From Plasmodium malariae (Eukaryota; Apicomplexa; Aconoidasida; Haemosporida; Plasmodiidae): a stretch of 64,000 nt of DNA. The notes under the pieces were generated by a model. The model did not search any database, was not told the origin of the DNA, and saw only the letters and a list, made by a program, of their open reading frames with translations. The stretch is taken from positions 1,706,001 to 1,770,000 of the forward strand of contig NC_041785.1 in the NCBI RefSeq assembly GCF_900090045.1, written 5' to 3'. Shown here in pieces: positions 13,317 to 26,694 of this stretch. A program made the translations under genes and the position numbers. Position 1 is the stretch's first letter; each line of letters starts with the position of its first letter.

Positions 13317-14152
13317 GAGTTGGTATTTAGCTATATTTTACATGTATAAATGTATGCATACATATTTACATAAACATAAGCATATATCTATATAAATTTT
13401 ATATTCAATATTTTGTTATTTTGGTCCTTTTTAAATAATACATTTATCCTCATACAAATTCGCAAAAACGATACAGTTACTTAAAATTATAATTAGTGTT
13501 TTATGATAAAATGTAAAAAAAAAAAAAAAAATTAAAAAAAAAAAAGTAAGCAGAAGCAATAATGTTCAGTTCCGAGAAGAAAAAAAAAGCAAAATGAAAA
13601 TGAGGATATGAATAAGGATATTAATGAGGATATGAATGATGATATGAATGAGAATATGAATGAGGATATGAATGAGAATATGAATGAGGATATGAATGAG
13701 AATATGAATGAGGATATGAATGAGGATAAAAATGAGGATATGAATGAGAATAAAAATGAGGATATGAATGAGAATAAGTGAGAATATTAATCAAAATTAA
13801 AATGGGGATATGCATGATATTAAAATACATTTATGTTCATATTTCACATATATTTGTACTTAGATATATACATACATTTACACTTTTGTATTATGAATGT
13901 ATGTACGTAAAAATTAAATATGAGGAAAAAAGAAGGAAAAAAGGATACGAAGAAAAAAAAGCCATATTACATACGACATTGTGTAAATTTATACATACAT
14001 TTATGTATGCAGTATATACATAATTTATATCAAAATAGTAAAGGAAGGAATCATTAACAATTGTACAATAATTTTGTTTTGTTTTGTTTTTTGTTTGGTT
14101 CAGTTCAGTTCAGCTTTTTTTTTTTTTTTTTTTTTTTTTTCCGTTTGTAAAT
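13317..14152. other. Divergent promoter region with GAATGAGGATAT repeat
   Basis: This is the spacer between two divergently transcribed genes. A 12-bp-based repeat (GAATGAGGATAT / GAATGAGAATAT) runs from about 13600 to 13780. A poly-T run just before the FPL-gene ATG (14115-14140) is probably part of its 5' leader. Confidence 0.6.
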
Positions 14153-17100
14153 ATGTGGAATGTATTTAACTTCAACAATTTTGATGATAAATTAAAAAAC
14201 CTAAAAAATGAAAAAGAAATATATACTCATGAAGACTTAAGGTATGAAAACAAAATGAAACAAGAAAAGTCTATACTCAAGTGTGTCATGTAGCTCCCAC
14301 AGTACTATGTTTTGTGATCAACCGTGTGATATGTCTTTCAGTGTTGTACATATATATGCATATGTGTACGCACCTACTTATACATGTATTCACGTGTTTA
14401 CCTGTATTTCCCGCTCTTTGTAGATACTACTTTGAAAAATTAGTAAGAATAAACTTAAATAATGTTAACATAAATAATTTCATCGAACTATTAAGGAAAA
14501 TTACGCAAATAACAATATGGGGGGATAAATATGATGATCAAATTTTTCAGTAATACATAAATAGAAGGAAAAACAAAAACTTAATAATGATAATAGTAAC
14601 TGTAGTGACAATAGTAGCTGTAGTGACTGTAGTGACTGTAGTGACGACAGTGACTATAGTAACTATAATGATGATAATAATAAAGTGCAAATGCTTTTTT
14701 TTTTTTTTTTTTTTTTTTTTCTGAAATCTATTTGTTGCATGGACGATATAAAAAATTAAAACATTGTACGGGTAAATATAAGAGTATATATTTATATATA
14801 CTTATCTGTTCTTTTATTTTTTCCTTTTTTTTAAGGTACTTTTGTGAAGATAATATTTTCAATCATTTTATTTATTTACTTAGACAAAAAATAAATAAAA
14901 ATATCAGGATTCAAATATATCAGTCCCTGACCTTGTTAATACAAAACCTGCAGAAGGATATATCATTGTGTAATAATTCAGGAGCGGAGAGAACATAATC
15001 ATTGCACGGATGAATAAATGCGCATATGCATACAAGTACATAAGTGCAAGTACATACGTGCAAGTACTTACGTGCAAGTACTTACGTGCAAGTACATACG
15101 TGCAAGTACATACGTGCAAGTACATACGTGCAAGTACATACGTGCAAGTACATACGTGCAAGTACATACGTGCAAGAACATACGTGCAAGAACATACGTG
15201 CAAGAACATACGTGCAAGTACACACATGTATATTTATGCACGTATATCTGTGCGCATATCTACATATGAGAGCGCAAAATAGTGCATCATCAAGCATTAT
15301 CGTAGGCACACAACAGTACATATGTTCATCCTACCTTTTTACAGACTACATATTTAGTAACAACAAAATAAACAATTTAATTTATACAACGTTCATTTAT
15401 CAAGATGACGAAATAATGCCCTATTACATTTCAATTATTAAGTCCATCTCGTTTTTTCTTAACTACCACACGTCCAAGTTCTTTTTTAACGAAGTAAAAA
15501 ACAAGGAAAAGTTTCTCTCCGCGTATTTGCATATATACTCATATGCATGTACATATGAGTATACATAAGTGTACGTGCGCAATGAATTTTAGATTCTCCA
15601 AGAGTGTTAATATTTGTGTTAATTTTGTTTTTTTTCCTGTATTTATACTTTTATTTTTGCATTTATTTTTATTTAATTTTTTTTTTTTTTTTTTTTCATG
15701 AAGAAGAGTATGAAATTCCCCCTGTACACAGAGTCGCTACGGTTGTACAAATTCAATGATATAATCACAAGGACATACGTAAAAAATATTGTTCTGAACA
15801 TTTTAAAAAGTATGTCCAGCTATGTGTGCAAATGCATGTACATGTGTGTACGTGTGTGCACATGTATGTATGTATTTATACATGCATGTACATGTTTGTG
15901 CATTTTTTTCTTCCTTTACGTTTATACATCTTATATATACATGTGCCTTTTTCGTTTATGGGTCTGTATGCTCTGCGGTTTTGCTGTACTAATAAATGGT
16001 AGTCGACATAGATAACAGAGAGTACTTGTTAGCCGATTATTTATCAGTAAAATGTTGATTGAATCCATTTTTCTTCTTACAGTTGAGGATGAGGGGATAG
16101 AAAATTTAATTATCTTGCGCTCGTCATTTTTCACTGTGCTAGTTTGCTATTTGAGGAACCATATAATTAAGATGAATAAAATATATGCAAAAATTAAAGA
16201 ATCTGAAAAATTAAGAAAACAATTTAATATTTATTTAGATGAAATTGATGATGTTTTATATTTTTTTGAAGACATGCTTAATTGTGAAAAGAAAAGAATT
16301 AATGATATGCTAGTAGTAAAACTTTTAATTTATTTTTATTTCCCAATTATTGGTTCATTTCATAGTTCTATATATTTCGATGGAATAAATTCTGAATGTG
16401 ATAAGAATTTGCAAAATTCTGTTAAAAGAGAAGAAGAAATATGTAGAAAAAATAATGCATATGGTGCTCCTAATAAACAAGTAAACTGTAACAGTATTGA
16501 TTTTGTCTATTTTTCAAATCAGAAGTCTAGTGATTATGAAAAGGAAGCAAGTAATAAGGAGGAGATTATCATTTTAAAGAAGGGTTTGTCATGTGAGCAG
16601 GATGAAAATGGGGGGGTAACTTGTATCGAAAGTGGAAATAAAAAAGTTCAGCAAAATAGCACCCACCTTCAGGAAACAAAAGAGTGCAAAAATGATTCCA
16701 ATTTGGTGGAAGAACAGTATATGGATGAGAACCAGTACGAAGCGGAACCGCTGCATTCGATGCAACTGGAACTACCTCAAGAAGAACTGACTCATGAACG
16801 GATAGAGAACCTTGAATACCTAGCGAAACAAGGTGAACAAACAACTGAGCAAGAGACAAGTACAGACGGAAAGGCAAATGAAAATATATGTCCCATTGCT
16901 CTAGATAGATTAGAAAGTATTAATTATGATAATAACATCCCCTTTTTAAAATTAGTTCATGATAATTTGAAGAATAACAAAAATTTTGATTTTTGTAAAA
17001 GTCTGTCATCAAATGAATCATCGGTTCACTCAAGCATGAGTAATATAGAAATCGGACAGGAATTAAAAAGTGAGGGGGGAATAGTACGTAGCAGTGGGGA

Positions 17101-20100
17101 ACTGCAGAACTTGACGAACACGGGAGGAGAAAAGAAAGAGAATGAAAATATTGTTAAAACACAAAATACGAATAACAAAAAAAAGAACAAAAAAGGTGAT
17201 AGTGCGTATGAGTTTCTCTATTTTAGAGGAAGAAATAGCTCAAAGAAAGGACAAAGTATAGAAATAGCAAGTGCTCAAGGAAATAAGAAAGATATAATGG
17301 GTAATGATAATGCTGATAATGTTGGAAATACATATGATGATATTGATGATGATGACACAATAAATGCTAACAGACAGACAGATACAGTAGTACCAACAGG
17401 AGATGCAACGGCAGCAGCAACAGACAGTAACAGTAATAGTAACAGCAATGATACAAGTTTTGTAAAGGAAGATGAAATGAAAATCTCTTATTGCAGGAGG
17501 AGGAAAAAAAAAATATACATCCAGCTAAATGCAACGAGTGGAATATTGCACAAAAAAAAAAAAAAAAAGATTAGAAGTAGTACGAACGACAATGATGGTG
17601 AGCATAGTAACGCTAATGGGAATGCAAGCGGTAATGCAAGCGGTAATGCAAGCGGTAATGCAAGCGGTAATGCAAGCGGTAATGCAAGCGGTAATGCAAG
17701 CGGTAATGCAAGCGGTAATGTAGGTGATAATGCGAGCGATAATGCGAATGATAATACAAACGGAAGTGTGAATTACTCCTTTCTAAGGTATGATAACGAA
17801 CTTTCGGAGTTAAAAAAATTACTAAACAACAACAATCTATTAGATGAATTGAAGAAGAAGAACAACGACTTGTGCGATTTATGCCACGTGGAAATACCAA
17901 CTCTACAAAAAAAAGTAACATTAGATAATAATATTAATAGTGATATATATAAATACTTATTTAATTTTAACTGTTTTACTTTAAGCGTGTTAAATCATTA
18001 CAATGAAAAATTAAGTATAACAAATATTTTTTATAATATATTTAAGGTAAGTTTGTTTTTCCATCCATTATGCTATATTAATTCCTTTAAGAATTTTTCC
18101 TTATTATACAATTACCTTATTAACACTACTTTGTCATTATTTATTCTTATTCGTTCGCTTAATATTCTAAAAAATGATAAGATAAATAAAATTGTGTATT
18201 CACTTATATTTGATGAATATATTAATGCACACTTTTTACATAAAATATTATCAAACGAGTTGAGAGATCCTTATTTTTACAACTACTTTTTTGACCCACA
18301 CAAAAAAATGAATATTAACAAAAACCCAAGTGATGATATAGAATTTGAAAATATATACTGCTCCTCCATTGACCACCTATTGCCTCAATATAACAAAGAA
18401 GAGGAGAGTGTTTACTTGAGGCTTGTCAATAGCTATTACAATGAAATTGCGTACCAGAGGGGCGAACCTGTTAGTGGAGGGGTAGACGTGAAGGAAGTAA
18501 ACGTAAAGGAAGTAAACGTAAAGGAAGTAAACGTAAAGGAAGCAGATGTGAAAGGGATAGACTCGAATGGAGTAGGCTCTAATGGGCTAGACCCGAATGG
18601 GGTAGACGAAATGGGAGAAGTCCAAAAGGAACAACAGGGGAGCGAAAATGGGGAAGGCAAAATAAATAACCCGTTAGAAAGAAACGATGATAGCTTGAGG
18701 AAGTACAACGAGTTAAGCAACCCTATACTGTTAAATTTTTTATTATTGACTAATATGCAAAAAGAAAAAAATATAAAAAAATGTGAAAAAGATAATATAA
18801 AAAATAAAATTTCAGATATATATCTCTTATTAAGCATTCAGTTTGTTCATAATTATATTAAGAATTTCGCTGGTGATATAAATAATATAGATATACCATT
18901 TTTTAAAGTTTCCGATTATAATTGTGTTTACGTTTTTTGGAGTATTATAAATGTTCATATAAATAATTTATATCTTCGAATTATTACCTTAAAACTGTTA
19001 ATTAATTTGACCTTGTTATATATCGACAAAATACCTGACAAAAATTCGTGCATTAATTTTTCAACGCCTTTATTAAATTTAATAAAAAAGGTTAGTTAAA
19101 AAAAAATCATTGTTGAAAGATTACAGCGAGGAATGTGACTATGTGTATACAGAAGTTTTGGGTGGACGTACGCGCATTTACATACATACATACATACATG
19201 CATACGTACATGAACGTATTTATATGTACGCACACAAGTACATATATACATACATACATAAGTACATGCTTACACATGTACACGCTTACCCACTTGCATA
19301 TGTTCGTTTGCGAGAACTTTTACAGATTAAGAATAAACTGGCAAACAAAATTAAAAATATCATCGGAAAAATGGAATACAAAGTATGCCAGATCTTTTGG
19401 GTAATCTTGTACTTCATTAAATTCTGAACTGTTCATGTTTTTTTTGTTTTTTTTTTTTTTTTTTTCTTGTCCCATTTAGATACCTAATAATTTGTGTTCC
19501 CCAATTGGATTTTATACTATACTATTTTGTCATATTTCATTTTTATTTTTAATTTCTTTTTCCCTGTTTTTAAATATCATTTCGATAGGAGGAAAGCAAA
19601 ATATGTGAAAACTGTGCTCAGGAAAAAATTAATATTTGTAGGGATTCCATTTTAACAAATATTGTCAATGATATGGGAGGTATTTTGAGAAAAAAAAAAA
19701 AAAAAAGAAAAAAAAGGATTAAGAAAAAGATGAAAAAATGGAGCGTTAATTTAGAAAATTTATGTTTACCATTTTGACGTTAATCTAATTTTCGATGTGC
19801 ACACTGTGGAGTAGACCCAAATATGTTACGCTATAAATTTTTTTTTTTTTTTTTTTTTTGCAGCCTCAGAAGACAATCACTTTTTATGTTATCCCGTTTC
19901 TCAAATTGAAATATACCGGCGAAATGTTCATGTAGGATTTATATTCATAGTCGAAAAAAAAAAAAAAACAAACCGCCTTTTTCCTATTTTTTTTATTTTT
20001 AACCCCTACATTGTGTATGCACATAAAATTTTTGTTACACTATCTTGAGTTGTTTTCCCGTACACATTTATATGTTCAATTGTTTATATGTTCAATTGTT

Positions 20101-21894
20101 TATATGTTCAATTGTTTATATGTTCAATAGTTTATTTGTTCAATTGTTTATATGTTCAATTGTTTGTATGTTCAATTGTTTATATGTTCAATTATTTATT
20201 TGTTCAATTATTTATTTGTTCAATTATTTATTTGTTCAATTATTTATTTGTTCAATTATTTATTTGTTCAATTATTTATTTGTTCAATTATTTATTTGTT
20301 CAATTATTTATTTGTTCAATTATTTATTTATTTTTTTTTTGCCCTTTTTATAACGCGTTAGGCCTTGTTTGTTCTGGATGGACTGTCAAAGAAGTTGCAG
20401 CGAATAATCTCACATAGGAAAAGGTAAAAAAAAAAAAAAAAAAAAAATGTGAAAGAATAAAATGGAATAATAATAAGACAAAGCAGTAAAATTTTTTTTA
20501 TTTTTGTTTTTTTTCATTTCATGTGTAACATCCTTTCTTTAATTTTTTGTATTTTCAGTGAAGATGTTAGTTCCATCCCGTTTGATTTTAGTTACAGTGA
20601 CATAACGGCCTTGATTGATATAAAGAACAAGCATACGATTAAATGCTACTTGAAGAATAACAATAAAATTGTAATGCTCGATTTTGCTAACCTGCTCGCT
20701 CCTTGTGGGGTTATATATGTTCCCCAGCGTTCGCTCTACATACATACATATATTTGCACACATACATACATATGCATACATGCACACGTCAACACATATG
20801 CATGCCAATGTTCCCTTCTCTCTCGCTCACCTATTCCAGTTTAACTGCTACTACATCGAAGACAACTCAAACTTCTTGCTGTGTATCCCTTCGAATAGTC
20901 ATGCAAATCAAGCCCTTATAATTTTTAGCTACCCGTTAATGTTAATTGATTTGTACATAGACAAAAATGATAACAAGAAATTGATAGTTCATATATACAG
21001 TTACAACAATGAAGATAGTAATAGCAGTAACAATAATAGTAACAATAACAGTAATTTTATGGATGATTCAAGTGCTGTTAATTTTAACAATTCAGAAAAA
21101 AATTTCAGTAATAGTACCTTTGATAGCAATAATATGAACACGGTCAGGTGCTACAGCTCAAATAATAATGAAAGCGCTTTAGACGAAAATGCAAAAATTC
21201 ATAAAAACGATTATATACTAAACAAATACAGCTCGACTTATAAGAAGAACAAGACGTAAAAACAAAAAAAAACAAAAAAACAAAAAAAAAAAAAAAAAAA
21301 AAAAAAAATTATAAAAAGACTATGGGACATTTGTGTTTGTGGTTTTGCTATTTTTCCAATTCGAAGGCGTTTTACCTTTTTTCCTTACATGTTTGTGGGT
21401 GTACATGTATTAAGTGTATATATACGTGTATGTATGAGTACGTATAAATATGTACATATATATCTGCATATATATATCTACATATTTAAATATTTACGTG
21501 TACCTGTGTAAATTTTTTTTTTTTTTTTGCAGCATAACCAATGTGAAAAAGGAATGGTGTCATAAGGAGCTAAATTTTATGAAGAACGTTTTAAAATTAA
21601 ATTTTTATGATACTACAAGATCTTTAATCGTATACGTATGTTTGTCTTTGTCCCTCTTAAATATTTTAGTTTACACATATATGCATATATATATATACAT
21701 ATAAGTACGCATATGTATGCGCATACATGTGCATATTTATACATTACGATAATTTTCTTTCCTTTATGAGCAAATTTGGCATTTTCAAATTTTTTTTTTT
21801 TTTTTCTTCTTTTTAGAAAGAGCTAAAGGTCAGCATACAACACATAAATGACATATATAAAAAAAAGCTAGAAGACTATCTTAACACGTTTTGA
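14153..21894 (+). CDS. CLEC16A/GOP-1-like FPL-domain protein (endosome/autophagy regulator family)
   Basis: Fourteen exons join without a stop to 1545 residues: 14153..14241, 14424..14549, 14836..14969, 15345..15493, 15704..15809, 16083..19090, 19326..19382, 19589..19679, 19864..19931, 20362..20423, 20559..20709, 20840..21255, 21533..21635, 21817..21894. The first five exons and the start of the sixth encode the FPL domain. It reads through recognisable CLEC16A landmarks: IWGDKYDDQIFQYFCE, YYIFSNNKINNLIY, DDEIMPYYISIIKSIS, FPLYTESLRLY and RTYVKNIVLNIL. The large sixth exon carries a long Asn/Asp/Glu/Lys-rich insert including NASG repeats, then returns to helical sequence. In animals and plants this family acts in endosome-to-lysosome traffic and mitophagy, so a membrane-traffic role is inferred. 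The exon-11 donor is uncertain: after 20709 or after 20718, both phase 0. Confidence 0.92.
15030..15225. repeat. 14-bp minisatellite (GTGCAAGTACATAC) in intron 3 of the FPL gene
   Basis: About fourteen head-to-tail copies with minor A/T variants. Because 14 is not a multiple of three and the unit has no stop in any frame, all three frames stay open on this strand and mimic genes. It lies between exons 3 and 4. Confidence 0.9.
17620..17715 (+). repeat. 12-bp coding repeat, Gly-Asn-Ala-Ser
   Basis: Eight nearly identical copies of GGTAATGCAAGC in frame within exon 6 of the FPL gene, extending the disordered insert. Confidence 0.9.
20070..20335. repeat. 16-bp minisatellite (TTCAATTATTTATTTG) in intron 9 of the FPL gene
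   Basis: Around sixteen copies lie between exons 9 and 10. The repeat is open in several frames on +, but splice phases place it in an intron. Confidence 0.88.
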
Positions 21895-22662
21895 TTCGTG
21901 TTTTGTATTTATTTGTTTAAAAAAAAAAAAAAAAGGAAAAAAAAAGTGCATATTTGTTCCTTATATGCTCAATTATCTCTTTTATTTCTTTTTCTAAATA
22001 ATTTTATTTTACACTCATTGTTCTTCTTGCTTTTTTATTTAAGAAAAGATAAATTCTTGCGTTTTGAAACTAGTGGAAAATTGGATGTTTATGTTTGTTT
22101 CTTTTTTTCTTCTTTTTTATTTTTCCCTATGTTTTTTTCGTTGTTTTCATAAATTTTTAAAATTAAAACGTGCCTTATTATAAAACTTTATTTTGTGTGT
22201 GCTCAGTTACCATGAAATTAACTTTGTCTTTTTATTTATTTATCAAAAAAATAAAGGAAGTAAATGAGGTAAAAGCTGTAGAGAAGTAAATGAATAACAG
22301 TTTAAAATGTAATAAATTACAATCTATGATAAATAAATAGTAACGCGTACTGTACAAATATATGGACCATAGTGAACTATGGATGTGTATAGTACTTCCT
22401 CCTTTCATCCTTTTAACTGTATTTAATTTTGTTATATTTTTTTCTTTTTTTATTTTTGCTACTATAACTTTTTGAAAGTACTTCCAATGGATAAATGTAA
22501 ATGAAGGTATGCATTGTATGTTTTAAAAGTTCTATGGGGGAACACAAAATAAAGTAATACAACATAAAGAAGCGAAATAAAATAAGCACAATATAACGAA
22601 AGAAAAGTCGAACGATGGGATAAGTGCGTAAGAGGCAAAAAAAAAAAAATGGATGATCATAC
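21895..22662. other. Convergent spacer between FPL gene and PIG-Q
   Basis: A/T-rich sequence with no gene seen. It probably holds the 3' UTRs of both neighbours. Confidence 0.6.
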
Positions 22663-23463
22663 TTATTTACAGCTTACATAATTAATGAAAACGTTCATAA
22701 ATAATTTTATTTTATCACTAAATAAAAAATGAACATTTTCTAAGAGCAAGTAGTTTGATTTTGGAAAATTCTTCAATTCTTCATCCTCCTGCAATGGGAA
22801 AAAAAAAAAAATTTCCAAAATAATAAAAGTATTGCTCAAGTCTATTGCTTTTATATATATATAATATATATATAATATATATATAATACTTATATAATAT
22901 ATATATAATACTTATATAATATTTATATAATACTTATATAATATTTATATAATATATATATAATATTTATATAATATATATATTCTATTTATATATGTAT
23001 ATATATATATACATCCTCCACAGAAACATTTTTATGCATGTACATATGCACATGTAAATTTCTCCTGCACGGCAAGGTAAATAATTTTTTAAGTCAAAAA
23101 AAGGGAAATTAAAAGGAGGTTTGTGTAATTATCTTTTTACCACATAATGACCTTAAAAAAGGAAGTAAATAAAAAAATAAAAAAAAGAATTACATTTTTT
23201 TTTTTTTTTTTTTTTATAAAAAAGTAATTGATTTTCTCATCTTACATTTGGTTAGCTTTATTCCTTTGCTAATATATTGGTTACTACTACACCTCAGGAA
23301 GAGAATGTAAAATGGGGAATATAACAGGATTTCCTTTAAAATAGACAACACGTATATAACCCCTAAAAAGCGAAAAAATAAAATTCCACACGATATACAT
23401 TTTTTTTTACTTTTCATCTGTGTTGCTCTTGCATAAGCATGTCTCCCATTTGGTCTGGTTTTG

Positions 23464-23511
<48 letters not shown>

Positions 23512-24638
23512 GTATATATTTTTTTTTCAAAATACTATTTATTATAAAGTAGATAATCCCAAAAACGCAAAAGAGTACAAAAATTGTCGGGTATAAAAAT
23601 ATTAGTATCGTGAATAAGATGGTGCCTGCAAATATGTTCATTCGTTTGTGAGTTTTCTTTTATTTATTTGTTATTCACTCGTCACTCACCCACTAATTCA
23701 CTAACTCACTAGTTCACTTACCCAGTATAACCTCCTCATTGGTGTAGTAATTCGTGTCTACCCTAAGCTTTAATATGTTCCATTTTTTTCCACTGAAAAA
23801 ATAAAAGAAATAGATGGGATATAGAAAAATTGATTAAATTTTTTTTTTTTTTTTTTTATTATGTGTACATATGTTCCGTTCCATGGATATTACTTTATTT
23901 TTCGCATAGTTTTATTTTTTTGATTCCTTTTTTTTCAAAATTTAAGCTTACTTGAATAACAAATAAAGAGAATATATATTACTGTGAAAAATTGAACATA
24001 TTTTTTTTAAGAAAAAAAAAATAAGTGTAACCTTCAAAATGGTAAAGAAGCAAAATTGTATGCATGTGACGTATGATAGTATGGTTATACAGATGTGTGT
24101 ACGGATGTGGGTAAAGGAAAAAATTATAAATGGCTAAATTAATTTTTTAAAATGTAAAAGGGTAAACTGCTTTTTTTTTTTATTCTGTTGCCCCATTTTT
24201 TCACCTACATGCAGAGTTATAAGCCTTATGAAGTCAATGAGAACAGCGAGAAAAAAAGACAAGCCTAATAAGGATGAAGCTTTAAACATATATACTACTG
24301 ACGGCATTCTCAGTGGAAATACATTATTGAAATAGTCCCTAGGAAGAACAATAACTCGAAAAAGCATGTTGTGAAGTGGGCTATTTATACGCATATGTAC
24401 ATGTACATTTATATGTATACCTATACGTACACTTATATTTATGCATTTATAAACGTAAATCGGTTTAGGGACAAACAGAGGGGCAGGTAAACTCTTCCTT
24501 CAACCATCTTGCTTAAGGCACTTACCATTTATCTAAAATCGACACAATGACGCTTCCAATGAATGAAGTAAAGTTGTTGTTCAACTTCACACCGAAGGGG
24601 TTCTGTAATAATGTACCTAATATAGACCTACCAGAAAT

Positions 24639-24684
<46 letters not shown>

Positions 24685-26659
24685 CATACGTATATACACA
24701 CATATATGCACATATATATATATATATATATATAAACGAGTTCCCCGCGCTGCTATCTCGACCCAGCGCCCTCACAACATGGTTGCTTCATCACTACTTG
24801 AACATACATGTAAACATAAATGATTTCCTTACGTTAGTGTACTCGTATCGTATAATATCTTTATCCTTTCGTGAATAAAATAAATGTTAATTTTGTTAAA
24901 GTTAATAAGACAAAATAAGGTGACACCACAAAATACATCAACTAATAAGTTAAAGAGTCGAATCAATAATATCTGTTTATATTTATGATGTTGTTCCCTG
25001 TTTTTATTTTCAATTAAATTACAAAATATGTGATACCACTCGGAATGTAATAAAGACTTTTCTTTTATCATTATTAACGTATTAATTTTTTTCTTCTGAA
25101 AAACATATTCATTTAAAACGTTCGGTATGCAGAATGCGTAATACATTGATCTGCTGATAAGACAAATGATATAAATAAAAAATAAAGTCAATGAGAGGGG
25201 AGAAAATAGGTTTTGTTTTTTCCCTTTTTTCTCCTCTTTTACTTCCTCTTTTACTTCCTCTTTTACTTCCTCTTTTACTTCCTCTTTTACTTCCTCTTTT
25301 ACTTCCTCTTTTACTTCCTCTTTTACTTTCTCTTTTACTTCCTCTTTTACTTCCTCTTTTACTTCCTCTTTTACTTCCTCTTTTACTTCCTCTTTTACTT
25401 CCTCTTTTACTTCCTCTTTCACTTCTACTTTTTCGTCCTCCTTTTTTTTATAATTATTAGTATTACTATCGTTCCCCCATTTTTCTAACCCTTGTGCATA
25501 AACATATTTTTTGTTAATTAAGGAAATTATATAGCCTATATTCAAGGACTGCAATGATTTATTTTCTTCAATATTGTGGATCACTGATTTATTTCCTTGT
25601 CCTCCGTTCTCTCCCTCCCTCTCTCCTGCTTCATCTTCTTTTTTTCCTTCTGCTCTTTCCCCTTTTAACCCACTTGCCAAATTGGTTGTATGTAAATCGA
25701 GCTCGCCGGAACATGAACATGCTTGTTTCTCCTCTTTTGAAATATTCGATATACTATCCTTTGGCACCTCTTCACAATATTCACCATTCGTTTCATCCTT
25801 TATATTTTGAATACCCTTGTCATGTTCATCTGTGCTATATGTATCACTATTGTCTATGTCATAGTTGAAATGATCATTATTGAGATTGTCACCTCCGACT
25901 GTGTTACAGTTTACAGCTTCATTTTGATATGAACTTTCGTTAACATAGTTATATTTTTCTCTAATCTGTTTGCTGTTCTTTTCGCCATTCTTTTTGTTGT
26001 TCTTTTCTCCATTCTTTTTGCTGTTCTTTTCTCCATTCTTTTTGCTGTTCTTTTCTCCATTCTTTTTGTTGTTCTTTTCTCCATTCTTTTTGCTGTTCTT
26101 TTCTCCATTCTTTTTGTTGTTCTTTTCTCCATTCTTTTTGCTGTTCTTTTCTCCATTCTTTTTGTTGTCTTTTCTCCGTTCTTTTCTCCATTCTTTTTGT
26201 TGTTCTTTTCTCCATTCTTTTTGCTGTTCTTTTCTCCATTCTTTTTGTTGTTCTCTTCTCTAATCTGTTCTCTATCATTTTCCCCACTTTTTTGCCCCCC
26301 ATTTTTAAAGACTCCTTTTCTGTTGAATGCATAGGCGACTAAGCTATCCACATGATCATCGGAAATATTGTAAGTATATTTTTTGGAATTATACAAAATA
26401 AATAAGGCACTTAGTTCCCATCCCTGATCTCTACTCCTTCTTATAAATACAGGTTTGTCTTTATAGTAAATCAGAAAAATGTAGTCAGGTACATTGCAAC
26501 TCCTACAACCGTTACAATGGTAGCATTCTGAACAGTCTCTTTTCTGTAATTCTTCTGAATTGTTCATAAAAATTAACTCACCAAAAATTCGAAAATTTTT
26601 CCATTCCTCCTCCACCAAGTGTTCTTTCTTTACTTCAAATTTTTCTATCTGAAAATACG

Positions 26660-26694
<35 letters not shown>

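Noticed and set aside
18042..18060. GTAAGT inside exon 6 of the FPL gene as a splice donor
   Set aside because: Good coding sequence continues in the same frame and no matching acceptor gives a better protein.
22663..24338. PIG-Q 3' half as a pseudogene because of phase clashes
   Set aside because: Two small exons (43 and 11 nt) with normal splice ends resolve both clashes, leaving only the repeat slip in exon 2.
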